DNA of 64,000 nucleotides from Plotosus lineatus (GCA_024760905.1 CM045735.1:29000749-29064748); one strand, 5' to 3'; shown: positions 33,401 through 45,660, counted from the stretch's first letter. Translations and numbers: made by a program. Notes: generated from the letters alone by a model not told the origin.

Positions 33401-33708
33401 CTGAAATAAAAAAATACATACAGATTAATAAGACTTTGTATAGTCCAACATTAGTCCCACTGAAGAAAACCCCAGAAGGTTCATTGCTAGTTTAGTGGCA
33501 ATCATTTTAAGAACATTTTAGACTTTAGTATGTGTTATAGACTTTTTGGTCTTCCAGCTGATCACTGTAATACTCATAGTAATAGTGAGAAGAGTTTCAA
33601 CATACTCAGAAAATAAAGTGGGGACATCCTATTTCTATAATATAAAAATACTATAAATGTATCTGGTATTTGTATCACCTACTGCCATTATTCCGGTCTA
33701 TTATAATT

Positions 33709-33711
<3 letters not shown>

Positions 33712-33752
<41 letters not shown>
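33712..33752. repeat. (GT)n microsatellite at exon 11 donor
   Basis: It is (CA)n in the transcript, 20 bases past the exon 11 donor. Confidence 0.97.
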
Positions 33753-33754
<2 letters not shown>

Positions 33755-33771
33755 TGTGTGTGTTCTTGTAC

Positions 33772-33964
33772 ATTTCTCAATATCCAGTATTTCGCTTGGG
33801 TAGAGCTCAACCTCCACTTTTCCATCAGACTTGTCTTTGCAGAGCCAGCGATGACTGGGAAACATATACTGAAGGCCGTGCACCGGCACCCAGAACAACA
33901 CACTGTCCAGGAACCAACCTGCTTGGAGGCCTTCATTTGTGTGGCCAATCAGTAGTCGATTTAT
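33772..33964 (-). CDS. loxhd1: loxhd1 window exon 11 (PLAT 6, end)
   Basis: It encodes INRLLIGHTNEGLQAGWFLD, VPVHGLQYMFPSHRWLCKDK and SDGKVEVELYPSEILDIEK. It aligns with the second half of PLAT 6; VELYPSE is shared with mammals. It is 193 nt and ends in phase 1. The donor is GTACAAG, a weak match to consensus at +4 to +6, followed within 15 bases by a long (CA)n tract on the transcript strand. Confidence 0.93.
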
Positions 33965-34092
33965 CTGCAGGTCCCGCCCACATGGAGTCAAGGTCAATAA
34001 ACAATTTAATAAAAACTGAAAAAAGCTATAGTTGAATCACACAGACACAACAACAGTTAAAAAAACTTCAAATAAGTTTACACTCATATCCA

Positions 34093-34292
34093 TTGATTCT
34101 CAAAACTGGTCCTGGAGGATCCCCTGGCTTACACATTTTAATAAATTTCTTGCTTCTATGACATCTGATTTACCTGAATAATTAATTTCTAGCTTTTAAT
34201 GTTTTATAAGTGGTTGTGACAGTGAGACAAATACACTAAAAAGTACAGGGGGGGGGTCCTCCAGAACAAGTGTTGGGAACCTCTGATTCACA
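34093..34292. mobile_element. short inverted-repeat element (200 bp)
   Basis: The left end reads ctcaaaactggtcctggagg and the right end, inverted, tcccaacacttgttctggag. It is a miniature element with no coding. Family uncertain (hAT- or piggyBac-like ends). Confidence 0.55.
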
Positions 34293-34481
34293 CTCCTCAA
34301 CCACCTTATAAGCATTACAGGGACATCTTTACAATCATCCATTCACCCAGTCATATGGTAGTAATACAATTCATAAAATCATGCAGATACAGAGAAATCA
34401 ACCAATTTCTTTAAAACTGCATAATCTTTTAATAGCCTTAACAAGCTTAACAAGCTATGAAGTTTTAAAGGTGTGTAGCAT

Positions 34482-34690
34482 TGTTTTTGGTTTTTTTGTT
34501 TGTTTGTTTGTTTATTTGGTTTTGGCAGTTTATTCAAATCCAGTATTTTTAAGGACTTTTCACTTTTTATTTTATATTATTGTAGAACTGTTTTGGGTTT
34601 TTTGTTTGTTTGTTTGTTTATTTGGGTTTTACTGTTTATTTCTATTATTATAGTATTTTAAGGGCTTTTCATTTTTTATTTTATATTATT
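34482..34690. repeat. tandem duplication of about 105 bp
   Basis: A unit containing (TTTG)n followed by gcttttcattttttatttta-like sequence occurs twice (about 34482-34588 and 34592-34690). The flanking 34700-35200 shows nothing I recognise. Confidence 0.8.
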
Positions 34691-35204
34691 TTTAAAAGTA
34701 TTACCCCCGAAATGCTGGTAGAAACTGTACTGATATTTTCTGGTAAAAATCTTGAAGTGAAGGCCCCTCATCCTGCAAGTGCTCCTTAGGTAAGCAGCAA
34801 GGAACTGATTGTTATTCTGTGATGGCTTCCAAACAAAAAAGAGTCATGTGGACTAAAGAAGTATGTAACCTTACCTAGCTCTGCAACCATTTTATGTAAA
34901 GTGCTATGTCTCTAAGCTACTAGTTGTGGCTGACGTGTAGATTAAGCATACCTGTCCTCATTTGGCTGAAGACTGAATCATAATTTTGTTACACAAACTT
35001 GAATCACTTGGTTTTGATGAAATTTATAGATTTAGTTTCTGGTCAAAGATTGAATATGGTCATTTCATGGTAGAAAATATGATTTTAAAAAGGAACATCC
35101 AGACTTTTTTTAAATGGACAGGGCAGATTTTTTTTACAATGTCTGATAAAACAATTGACCCTGGCCTTGACATAATGTTACTTTGATTATTAGCATTCAT
35201 TCAT

Positions 35205-35447
35205 TCATTCATTTTCTGATCCGCTTAACCCTAATTAGGGTCAAAGGAAGGCTTGTGCCCATTTCAGCTGGTTCTGGGTAAGGGCAGAGTACACCCTGGA
35301 CAGCTTGCAGGGGAAGGTAAACAGAAACACACTGACAGTTATGCAGCCTACTCTTGATGAAAGGCAGCATTTTTACATGTATCTCTCACCATTAACAGTG
35401 AAAGACATGGCCAGCCTTTGATAGCCCAGTTAGCTGCACTGGAGGAA
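35205..35447 (-). mobile_element. SINE (family B)
   Basis: The inverted tail (gcttaaccctaattagggtc) and body match other family B copies. The head is truncated at about 35447. Confidence 0.7.
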
Positions 35448-36098
35448 TTATTATTATTATTACTATTATTTTGGTATACTGTATTAATCCCGCAAGGGGA
35501 ATTTGGCTCTGCCCATACAAAGTGAGCACACACTGTGAGCAGTGAGCTGTGACACTGTTGCACTCCAAGAGCAGTTGTTGGTTAGGTGCTTTGCTTAAGG
35601 ACACTTCAGCCATAAAGGTTGAGGAAAGGGAAGGTGCAGCCCATTCAAAACCATAAATCTTCTCATTTTATTCCCAAAGAACTCCGAAGTTTAGTTACAG
35701 ACCGATGGAAGATAAATAGTGTATTTGCTATTTACCATTCCAACCTACACGAATCAGAAGATCCAATGGATATCACTGCAATGAACAGATTCTTAGATAC
35801 CAGATTTGACAATAGTTGGGACAGGGTATAAACATTTTCCAGGTATTCCACTTGGTTTGGATGAAGTAACACCCAGTATTAAATTAATGCAGAATGGCAA
35901 TACACCACGCCCAGACAGCTCACTAATGGACTTTTGTAAGAGAACAGTGCAACTTTGTCCCTGTTATCATGTATGTATAATTACTCCTTTGAACATGGCT
36001 CCCTCTAACTCATCCATCAATATCTCCATATAGACAACAGCAACATTGAGCTGTTGACTAGGACCCTCAATGGTCATCTTGTTACCTGTCTACCTAAT
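35448..36098. other. intron, unrecognised repeat-like sequence
   Basis: A short (ATT)n is followed by sequence with pieces of open frame (plus 35619-35831 and 35806-36033). These look like a transposon relic but I cannot name it. Confidence 0.35.
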
Positions 36099-36109
36099 AT
36101 CAGGCCTTT

Positions 36110-36845
36110 TTCCTTCTTCTTTTCCTTTCGACTGTTCCCTTTAGGGTTCGCCACAGCAAATCATCTGCCTGCATCTCACCCTATCCTCTGCATCATCTTC
36201 TCTTACACTAACTACCTTCATGTTCTCCTTTACCACATCCATAAATCGTCTCTTTGGTCTTCCTCTAGGCCTTTTGCCTGGTAGTTCCAGCCTCAGCATC
36301 CTATTACCAATATACTCACTATCCCTCCTCTGTACATGTCCAAACCATCTCAATCTAGCCTCTCTGACTTTGTCTCCAAAACGTCTTACATGTGCTGTCC
36401 CTCTGACGTGCTCATTCCTAATCCTATCCATCCTCGTTACTCCCAAAGAGAACCTCAACATTTTCATCTCTGCTACCTCCAACTCTGCCTCCTGTCTTTT
36501 CCCCAGGGCCACTGTTTCTAACCCATACAGCATCGTTGGCCTCAACACCGTCTTGTACACTTTTCCTTTCATTTTTGCCGATACCCTCCTATCACACATC
36601 ACACCGGACACTTTTCTCCAACCATTCCAACCTGCCTGCACACGCTTCTTCACCTCTTTTCCACACTCTCCATTGCTCTGGATTGTTGAGCCTAAGTACT
36701 TAAAATCCTCCACCTTTCTTATCTCTGCTCCCTGTAATCTCACCGTTCCTCTTTGGTCCTTGTCATTCATGCACATGTATTCTGTTTTACTGAGGCTAAT
36801 CTTCATTCCCCTCCTTTTCACAATTCCATGGGGAATCTTGTCTAA
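36110..36845 (-). mobile_element. RTE-like LINE, 5'-truncated, internally deleted
   Basis: The 3' third of the LINE, with a 226-codon open piece (36821-36141) covering KVEDFKYLGSTIQSNGECGK to the C-terminal block. About 100 bp are deleted near 36822, where the sequence jumps to the WTM region. The short duplication atcaggccttt lies at 36099-36109 and 36846-36856. Confidence 0.88.
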
Positions 36846-37239
36846 ATCAGGCCTTTATTAACATTAATATTCATGAACCTATTGTACAAATTAATTTGTT
36901 CTTAACTCTCACTCATGCACTTTTCTGGCATTCACCATGAGCTTACCCCACTATGTGGCGGGTATCCGTCTGGCATGCTGTCACACTTTGGTTTCCGGAT
37001 GATAACTTGAGAATGCATGCTCGGATTCTGATGAAATTTGTTTAACACAATAGTTTTGATTTTGATTTAAGGAAGTTATAGATCAAGTTTAAAATACACA
37101 ATCCGGGAGCTTTGGATCCATGCAGTCTTTTTATTTTAATTTGCTCTTAGCTTTGAACAGAAGCGAGGACCACGAAAGAGCAGTCAGTTTTTTAAACATA
37201 TTAAACTTTTAAAATAATCATTTTTTCAAGTTACAAAGC

Positions 37240-40200
37240 CCCCTACCTAAATTGTCACCTTATCATGGTGGAGGGGTTTGCACGACCTGATGATCCTAGG
37301 AGCTATGTTGTCGGGGCATAATGCCCCTGGTCGGGTCACCCAAGGCAAACAGGTCTTGGGTGAAGGTTCAGATGAAGTGCGGTTCAGAAGACCTCTATGA
37401 TGAAGGAAAAACAAAGATACAGTTTCCCTTGCCCGGACATGGACATGACATGGGACTGGGCCCAGGCCGAAAAGGACACATGGGTCCGCCCTCCACCTGT
37501 GCGAGGGGCAATAGGGGTCGGGTGCAATGTGAGTTGGGTGGCATGGGTTGTGACTGATCCTCGGTTACTGACTCTGACTCTTGGGACATGGACTGTCACC
37601 TCTATGGCGGGAAAGGAGCCTGAGCTGGTGAGTGAGCTGGAGAGATGCTGACTAGATATAGTCGGGCTCACCTCAGCACATAGCTTGGGCTCTGGAACCA
37701 CCCATCTCGAGAGAGGCTGGAACTTATTCCATTCTGGAGTTGCTCATGGGGAGAGGCGGCGAGCCAGTGTAGGCCTGGTGCCCAAACATTGGGGTTCTCC
37801 CCGGTCGACAAAAGGGGAGCTTCCCTCCGCCTTCAGGTGGGGGGACGGGTCCTGACTGTTTGGAGAACACTCCCTCGGGAGACTCACTTGTCTTGGGAGA
37901 CTTCAATGCCCATGTGGGCAACAATAGTATGACCTGGAAGGGTGTGATTGGTAAGTACGGCCTCTCAAGTCTGAACCCTAATGGTGTTTTGTAGTTGGAC
38001 GTCTGTGCTCGTCACAGTTTGTAGATCATGAACACCATGTTCGAACATAAGTGTGCCCATAAGTGCACTTGGCACCAGGACACCCTAGGTCGCATTTCGA
38101 TGATTGACTTTGTAGTTGTGTCACCGGACTTGCGGTCGCATGTTCTGGACACTCGGGTAAAGAGAGGAGCTGAGCTATCAACCGATCATCACCTGATGGT
38201 GAGCTGGCTTCGATGGTAGGGGAGGCTGCGTTCCAGACCTGGCAGGATCAAGCGTGTAATTAGGGTCTGCTGGGAACATTTGCCAGGTCTCCTGTCCAAG
38301 GGGCCTTTAAACTCTCACCTCTGGCAGAGCTACAACCACGTCCCGGAGGAAGCGGGTTACATGGAATCTGAATGGACCATGTTTTGTGCCTCCATTGCTG
38401 AGGTGGCAGCCCACAGCTGTGGCCGGAAGGTCGTCGGTGCTTGTCGTGGCAGTAACCCCTGAACCCGGTGGTGGACACCTGTGGTGAAGGGGACCGTCCA
38501 GCTGAAAATGGAAGTCTATCGGGTCTTATTAGTCTGAGGGACTCCCGAGGCAGCAGACAGGTAACAGTAGGCCAAACGTGCTGCATCCGAAGCTGTCACA
38601 GATGCAAAATCTCGGGCGTGGAAGGAGTTCGATGAGGGCCTGGAGAGTGATTATTAGTTGACCTCAAAAAGGTTCTGGACCACCATCCAACGCCTCAGGA
38701 AGGGGAATTAGTTCTCCACCCACACTGTTTACAGTGGTACAGTGGAGGTGGGGACCTGCTCACCTCGACTGGGGATGTCATCGGGAGGTGGAGGGAATAC
38801 TGTCAGGATCTCCTCAATCCCACCAACATGCCCTCCGTGGTGGAGGAAGACCCTGGGGGTTTGCCCATCATTGGCGTGGAGGTCAGTGAGGTAGTCAAAA
38901 AAGCTCCTTGGTGGTCGGGCTCCAAGGTTGGATAAGATCCGCCCTGAATATCTCAGGGCTTTGGATGCTGTAGGACTGTCTTGGTTGACACGTCTCTGCA
39001 ACATCACGTGGTCATCGGGGGCTTACCGGGGTGGTAGTCCCCCCTTCTAAAAAAGGGGATCAGAGGGTGTGTTCCAATTATCAGGTAATCACACTCCTCA
39101 GCCTACCTGGGAAAGTCTATGCAGGGGTACTGGAGAGGAGGATCCGACCGATAGTCAAACCTTGGATTCAGGAGGAACAATGTGGTTTTCGTCCTGGCCG
39201 TAGCACTCTTGACAAAATCTATACGCTCCACAGGATCTTGGAGGGGGCATGGGAGTTTGCCCAATCTGTCCACATGTGTTTTGTGGATTTGGAGAATGCT
39301 TTCAGCCGTGTCCCTCACATCTTGTGGGGCGTGCTCTGGGAGTACGGTGTTCCGGATGCATTGCTCTGGGCCATTCGATCGCTGTACCACCAGAGCCAGA
39401 GTTTGGTCCGTATTGGTAACAACAGGTTGAATCTGTTTCCAGTGAGGGCTGGTGTCCACTGAGGCTGTCCTTTGTCACTGATTCTGTTCATAATTTTTAT
39501 GGACAGAATTTCTCGGTGTAGCCAAGGTGTTGAGAGGTTCTGATTTGGTGGTCATCAGATCTTGTTTCTGCTTTTTGCTGATGATGTTGTCTTTTTGGCT
39601 TCATCAAGCTGGGACCTCCAGCTCTCATTGGAGCGATTTGCAGTAGAGTGCGAAGTGGCTGGGATGAAAATCAGCACCTCCAAGTCCGAGGCCATGGTTC
39701 TCAGTCAGACAAGGGTGGAATGCACCCACCGGGTCAGGAATGAGGTCCTGCCCCAAGTGAAGGAGTTTAAGTATCTTGGGTTCTTGTTCACAAGTGAGGG
39801 AAGGATGGAGCAGGAGATCGACAGAAAGATGGCTGCAGCCTCTGCTGTTAAATGGAGCCTGTACCAGTCCGTCTTGGTGAAGAATGAGCTGAGTCACAAA
39901 GCACAGCTCTCAATTTACCAGTCAATCTACGTTCCAACCCTCGCCTACGGCCACGAGCTTTGGGTAGTGACCGAAAGTATAAGATCACGGACACAAGCGG
40001 CTGAAATGAGCTTCCTACGCTGAGTGGCTATCCATTCAAGATAAGGTGAGAAGCTCTACCATCAGAGGGGAGCTCGAAGTAGATCCGCTGCTCCTCCACA
40101 TTGAGAAGGGCCAGTTGAGGTGACTTGGGCATCTGGTCAGAATGCCTCCCAAACACCTCCCGGGTGTGGTGTTTCGGGCATGTTCAACTGGGAAGAGATC

Positions 40201-40366
40201 CAGGGTCAACCTAGAACACGCTGGAGGGACGTTGTGTCTTGGCTTGTCTGAGAACGCCTCGGTGTCCCCCCGGAAGACCTGGAGGAAGTGACTGGACCTC
40301 TTTGGTTAGGTTGCTGCCCCCACGACCCGACCCCGGATTAAGCATAAGAAGATGAGAGAGATGAGC
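37240..40366 (+). mobile_element. Rex3-like LINE, degraded
   Basis: This is a second non-LTR family. RT blocks are visible: EEQCGFRPGRSTLDKIYTLH, MCFVDLENAFSRVPH, QGCPLS-like at 39460, LLFADDVVFLASS, and EFKYLGFLFTSEG, then a C-terminal SIYVPTLAYGHELWVVTE block. Upstream, 37850-38220 encodes endonuclease pieces ([13 protein letters not shown], then IDFVVVSPDLRSHVLDTRV). Many stops and shifts. The target duplication gttacaaagc lies at 37230-37239 and 40367-40376. I place it as Rex3 because the RT blocks match what I remember of that fish family. Confidence 0.87.
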
Positions 40367-40390
40367 GTTACAAAGCATCATGCAAATAAA

Positions 40391-40515
40391 TATCACTTCA
40401 TGGCATATCAATTATATTTATTGGAAACCATGCTTTCTTTGATAATTGCGTCTTACTGCACAGAAGTAGACCAATTCTTTTAAGAATGGCACAATGGCAT
40501 AGCCTATTTATTGTG
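40391..40515 (-). repeat. inverted repeat arm 1
   Basis: Its reverse complement resembles 42465-42585 (shared catggtttccaataaa). The longer minus-strand open stretch here (40730-40398, 110 codons) is not recognised. Confidence 0.6.
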
Positions 40516-40789
40516 ACCAGAATAAATTGCAACTTAGCCCACACAGATTTCACTTCAATTAGGTACCACCAGATCTTCAGGTAATGTCTGCCATGGCCTT
40601 TTTGGGCACAGGAATATTTCACATAGAGCTCGGTGGTTATATTACTGGCACCTGTCACCTTCTCCTGTGAGTCCTGGACTGTAGTATTTGATCGGCCAGA
40701 CAATATGGTAAATTCCCCGATACTGAACATAAACAGCTTCTATTTCATTTTGTTACTGCTCATACCTGTTTTTTATTTGAAGTTCATGT

Positions 40790-40925
40790 AGATAATATTA
40801 TCTGGATAGCCTTTTTTCTCAGAAATATTACTAAATTAAGAAATATGGTGTCATTGGATGATGCAGACATTTAATCATGGTTTTGTTCACTTAAGATTGG
40901 ATTATTGTAATGCATTACTGTCTAG
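40790..40925 (+). pseudogene. L2/CR1-like RT relic
   Basis: It encodes degraded FFLRNITKLRNMVSLDDAD, the typical pre-C-terminal block of L2-type LINEs. It stops next to the hAT relic. Confidence 0.6.
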
Positions 40926-41969
40926 ATCAGGGGTCTGGAACCTATAGCTCGTAAGCCAGATGTGACTCTTTTGATGCGTGCATCTGGCTCTCAAATCATA
41001 ACTGACATTTTTTAACAGAATAAGTAATACATAATTTTACTGACATTTAAGTAAAAAATACAGAAATGACAGTGTTTAAAAAATCCATCAAAATAAACCA
41101 AACAAAAAATCTCAGGCGTTTTAATCTATACATCTATTGTCAATCTCAACTGCTCGGGGTCAAATCAAGTAGAGGATTAACAAGTGAAGGATATATGCAG
41201 CAAAATATTTTACCCTTGCTTTGGATGAGTCAGCACATGTCAGTCATTTATCCGAATTCAGTATTATTGCACGGGCATTGCAGGTGACACACTGCGTGAG
41301 AAAAGTCTTGCCATTTTTCCACTGAAAGGAATAACAAGAAAGTAGGATTTATTCAAGTCTTTCATAGAGTTTGCGAAAGTAAAAATCTACTGATAGGTAA
41401 ACTTATTTTTGTATGTACTGACGGTGCTCTGTGTATGGTGAGGAAAAACAGGATTTGTAGCACTTTATTGCGAACAGGAGAATAGACGCACCCTAAGTTT
41501 TCATTGCATTCTACATCAAGAGGAACTTTGTGCTCAAATGTGTGATGAGCAGCTTGGTGAAGTGATGTCGCTGGTCATTCAGGTGGTCAATTTTATTGTT
41601 GCACGAGCTTTAAATGATCACCAGTTTAAAGCACTACTGGATGAAGTTGGGAATAATTATTCCAGTCTGATTTTGCACATCAGTGTGCGTTGGCGGTCAA
41701 GAGGGAAGGTGCTTAGTGGTTTTGCGGCTTGCCTGAGTGAAATACAAAATTTTCTTCAAATGAAAGACGCTGAGCATCAGAAGCTACAGCACACTGAGTA
41801 GCTCCTCAAGTTTTATTATCTCATGGACAAGACTGAACATCTGAATCAACTCAATGTGAAAAGCAAAGGCATTGAAAATACAGTCTTATCCCTTCAACAA
41901 ACAGTTTTTGGATTTGAAAATAAGCTGGAAATCTTCACTGTTGATATTTTATCTAGTTCCACTCTAATA
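40926..41969 (+). pseudogene. hAT (ZBED/GTF2IRD2-like) transposase relic
   Basis: The element starts near caggggtctggaacctatag. Coding relics: LDESAHMSVIYPNS, FVCTDGALCMVRKN, then CILHQEELCAQM and a run with VNFIVARALNDHQFKALL and HISVRWRSRGKVL. These are the conserved parts of hAT transposases of the ZBED type. Stops interrupt it and the longest open piece is 41538-41801. Confidence 0.78.
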
Positions 41970-42075
41970 AGGATGGATTACCCTTTTAAGTTTGGTCTTC
42001 TCAAGGTTTCCTCCTTGTGTTGACTGAGGGATGATCCTTGCCACCTTCACCATGGGCTTGCTAACTGGTGATGTA
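41970..42075 (+). mobile_element. L2-like LINE 3' UTR fragment
   Basis: It contains the phrase agggatgatccttgccacct and cttgctaactggtgatgt, as in the 3' end of fish L2-like elements. Weak. Confidence 0.45.
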
Positions 42076-42464
42076 TAGGGTTTCTAGTTGCAGCATCTCA
42101 TGCCTTTGTTTGCCCATTTTTTCTTGCTCTCTGAGTAAAGGTCAAAGCCCATTTTTTTGAAATGCCTTTATTAGAGGCTGATGGTGTTCAGTATAGGGAA
42201 ATATTTTGTCTGGACAGTAGATTTATTCTCTTTATGACTTGTAGGAAGATGTGACTGATGCCTGTGATGTGCCCTATGTCCAAAAAATCCCAGCGCAGAC
42301 AGTACCTGAATATTTTATTGTCTAATATATTGTCAGTCCACAGTGCCAGCTCAATATGTTGGACAGCTCAGTGGACAAGCTCTTGGTAACAGAACACAGC
42401 TTTGAAGTTGGGTTCTGTGAATAAATACAAATTCTCTAAATGCACATTAACTGTAATCTATTTT

Positions 42465-42585
42465 GATTACAATAAATGTGCCATTGTGGTAATCTTGAAA
42501 GAATCAGTATATGATTGCCCTGTAAAAACACGTTATTTATTACATAAGCCATGGTTTCCAATAAAGATAACTGATACACCAAGAA
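42465..42585 (+). repeat. inverted repeat arm 2
   Basis: It pairs with 40391-40515 and flanks the hAT relic on the other side. Confidence 0.55.
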
Positions 42586-42740
42586 GTATAATTTAGTTGC
42601 ATAGTTCTTTCAAGCATTATAATAATTTTTAATAATGATTTTTTTAATCAGCCTCTGACATCGTATTACGGATTAAAAAAATATAAGAAATTTCAAAAAT
42701 AAGGGCAATAAATTTTGCAACATCACTTCAGTGCAGGTAT

Positions 42741-42744
42741 GTGT

Positions 42745-42811
<67 letters not shown>
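42741..42811. repeat. (GT)n microsatellite
   Basis: Long pure (GT)n in the large intron. Confidence 0.97.
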
Positions 42812-42813
<2 letters not shown>

Positions 42814-42994
42814 TTTTCATGCTCATAGATTTTGTTTGTTGTGAAGAACAAATCCCAAATAAGAAAACACAGGTGAATATCAGAAACGTGAGAATTAAGA
42901 ATGAATTTTTTTGTATCAACAGTTGGTGATTGAGGCCATTTTTTGTCTCCCTTCATGATCTTAGATCCAGACTATTCCTTCCACAAGTTCAGTT

Positions 42995-43795
42995 ACAGAC
43001 GCTCCCAGACTTACGTTTTTAATTGGTTCCGGACGGCCGAACGGAAGTTGAAAGCAAATTTAAGTTGTTACAGTGACGTTTGACGTATGATGTGTGACAT
43101 ATGACGCTCATATTGTACTATACATCCATAAATACCATTACCGTATCTTATAAAACACCCCTAAATCAATTATTAGAAACATAACATTGTAAAATAATAT
43201 CAAATATAGCAAATAATATCAACATTAATTTCAAATAAGTCACTTTACATGAACTTAAAACAGCCAATCAACGCTTACAATATATTAGGCGCTCAATACC
43301 AAAATTAGTGTACTTGTGAAAGTAGTGTACTTGCTGTGGGTTATATGGACTTCCGGTCTTTCAAGTGCGCAAGGGTGCCATTGAACTCATTTAGAACATA
43401 GCCTGCACTGATGTGAATCACCAACCATATTTGCTGATTTGCATATTTGCACCAACCATATTTGCTTACAAAATTTAAGTTTTGGTTACAAAAGTCTGCA
43501 AAACAGTGGAAGCAGAAAGATCCCAGAGACAACGTCTTAACACAAGGGTAACACATATATATAATTGATATATATATATATATATATATACATACACATA
43601 TATATATAAAACTGAACTGGGAAGAAGGAGGGGCATATTCAGTCTGTCATTTTGTAAACAATGGACGCAGCGTCATTACGTCAGCGTACTACGTAATTAT
43701 GTCTAAACTCAAAATTTGACTTTTTTTGCAAAAAAAAAAAGGAATATTAAAAAAAACGTGAAACGGATGACATGGTCAACCTAACTTAATTTTGT
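42995..43795. mobile_element. possible Tigger-like element, truncated
   Basis: The left end acagacgctcccagacttac resembles the Tigger-like ends in this window, but I found no clear matching right end. It contains (AT)n at about 43567-43588. Confidence 0.4.
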
Positions 43796-44029
43796 AGCCA
43801 ATATGACTTTAATTCAATTTAAAGTTTTACATCAGGTTAAATCCTGTTTTCAGCAAATCACATACACACTAGTCACATACTTTCATTTTTTTCACATACT
43901 TGTATGTTTTTGACATTCTATTTAAAACTCTATTCTCACAACATAACAGGTGAGTTTTGTTTTACACATTCAAAACTATCCGAGGAACTTGTCCAATTCT
44001 GTGTTGTGGCGCTGTCCTACATTTGTTGG

Positions 44030-44610
44030 GAAATATATGTGGCATGAGTTTAACTCTGGATGGTCTTTCAGTTTCATGTGTAGCAGTAAAATACCTTGGT
44101 GTGAATATTGACTACAGCTCATGTAAATATTATTAGAACAGCCTTTTTCCATCTCAGAAATATTGCAAATACTGTATTAGATTAGATTTAATATGCCTTG
44201 AGCGCATTACTGTCTGGGTGTTCTCATAGATGCAAAAACAAGCCCTCTTAGTCCAGCATCAAGAAACAAAAATCCTTACTAGATCTAGAAGATCAAATCA
44301 TCCCTATGTCATCCACACTTATCCCAAATAAATTTCCAATCAAGTATAAAATATTGCTCAAAGCACTGGATGGTTTGCGTAACATTATCTTAGCCAAACC
44401 TTCATGGTTCACCACACCTATTTAGATCAAAAGATGATATGTTGATACCTCAAACAGTTAAGGTTACAGCAGGGGATAAAAGCCAGAAAGTTAAGGGACA
44501 GCCTTCAAAAAAGTCACATGTTGAACTTGTGTTTTCCTCTGTCATATGGAACAAGCATATGGAATTATTTTCTTTCATATGTATAACTAGACTTTTGTTT
44601 GAATAGTTAA
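44030..44610 (+). pseudogene. L2/CR1-like LINE RT relic
   Basis: It encodes VSCVAVKYLGVNIDYSSC, SLFPSQKYCKY-like and an ILTRSRRSNH block, which match the C-terminal part of L2-like reverse transcriptases. It is interrupted by stops and by the SINE at 44614. Confidence 0.65.
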
Positions 44611-44613
44611 TTG

Positions 44614-44951
44614 GGCAGTGGTGGGCTGGTGGTAGGGTGCGGGATTACCGATCCCATGGTCGGGGGTTCAAGCCCCACTAGCAACGGTCACTACTGTTCC
44701 GACCAATGCAGCTAACTGGGTTATTCAAGGCCGACCACGTCTCTTACTGTCTATGATGTGAAGCATGTAAAAGAACCATTGCTGACTTTTGTCAGGAGTA
44801 GCTGCATAGCCGTCAGCATGTTTCTGCTCTGCGGCCTGGTATGCTGTCCAGGAGGTACTCTCCCCTTTCTCAGAGTTGGCTGAGATAGGTGCCAGCCTCC
44901 CTGCAACCCTAATTAGGATTAAACGGTTCGGAAGATGAATGAATGAATGAG
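44614..44951 (+). mobile_element. SINE (family B)
   Basis: The head (gtggtgggctggtggtaggg, then gggggttcaagccccact), body and tail (cctaattaggattaaacggt) all match family B. It splits the L2-like relic. Confidence 0.82.
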
Positions 44952-45174
44952 AATGTATGATTTGTACATTGTATGTTATTATTGCCATTATCTTGCTAAT
45001 ATATAAAGTGGGGATTCACATCCTAGCTTGCAAAAGTGAAACTTCGGCCTTTTCACATTGGCGAATGCAAACTATCAAATGGATTTTAACAGATTGCAAT
45101 TTTGAAACTGTGAGTACAAACCACCTGATAATGTAAACATAAGTATGTGTATGAGTAACATGAGTGCTTGTAAG

Positions 45175-45240
45175 GCTTAATTTCACTTTAAGTCTAGGCT
45201 GAAAAGACATTTGTTTAGCCCTTGGTTAATATACATCTCT
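45175..45240 (+). pseudogene. L2-like LINE C-terminal end
   Basis: It encodes FKSRLKRHLFSPW, the usual last residues of L2-type ORF2, just outside the SINE. Confidence 0.6.
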
Positions 45241-45245
45241 CATTC

Positions 45246-45249
<4 letters not shown>

Positions 45250-45297
<48 letters not shown>
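45250..45297. repeat. (GT)n microsatellite at exon 10 donor
   Basis: It is (CA)n in the transcript, 18 bases past the exon 10 donor. Confidence 0.97.
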
Positions 45298-45302
<5 letters not shown>

Positions 45303-45314
45303 TATTAAATTCAC

Positions 45315-45511
45315 CTTGCCAAGGTCAAAGGTCTCCACAGTGAAGATGTCAGTCTGGGCAGATTCAAAATAATTATTGTGGCTGCTATTTGATGCGACAA
45401 GCAGCATCTTATTAGTGTCTCCTTTCTCACCGTAGAGTTTAACAAACACTTTTGAGTCCGAGCTTGCACCGCTAATGCTTCCTGTCTTTATTGCAATGTG
45501 GTAGCTCACAT
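45315..45511 (-). CDS. loxhd1: loxhd1 window exon 10 (PLAT 6, first part)
   Basis: It encodes VSYHIAIKTGSISGASSDSK, VFVKLYGEKGDTNKMLLV, NNYFESAQTDIFTVETFDLG and a final K. It matches mammalian PLAT 6 ([20 protein letters not shown]), including GASSDS in place of the usual GAGTDA. It is 197 nt, enters in phase 1 and leaves in phase 0 at donor GTGAAT. The next 11.3 kb are intron. Confidence 0.94.
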
Positions 45512-45578
45512 CTTTAAAGCACACACATACATATGCATATTTGAATTTCTCATTTTGATTATTGGGAAAAATACATTT

Positions 45579-45595
45579 TGTGTGTGTGTGTGTGT

Positions 45596-45646
<51 letters not shown>
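45579..45646. repeat. (GT)n microsatellite at exon 9 donor
   Basis: It is (CA)n in the transcript, within the 149 nt intron between exons 9 and 10. Confidence 0.97.
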
Positions 45647-45647
<1 letters not shown>

Positions 45648-45660
45648 ATGTTTAACTTAC

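Noticed and set aside
40398..40730. 110-codon minus-strand open frame as a loxhd1 exon
   Set aside because: It has no PLAT signature and overlaps a dispersed inverted repeat. Exons 10 and 11 join in frame without it.
42741..42956. Small coding frames next to (GT)n
   Set aside because: Low-complexity translation plus short unique sequence; no family resemblance and no phase-compatible splice sites.
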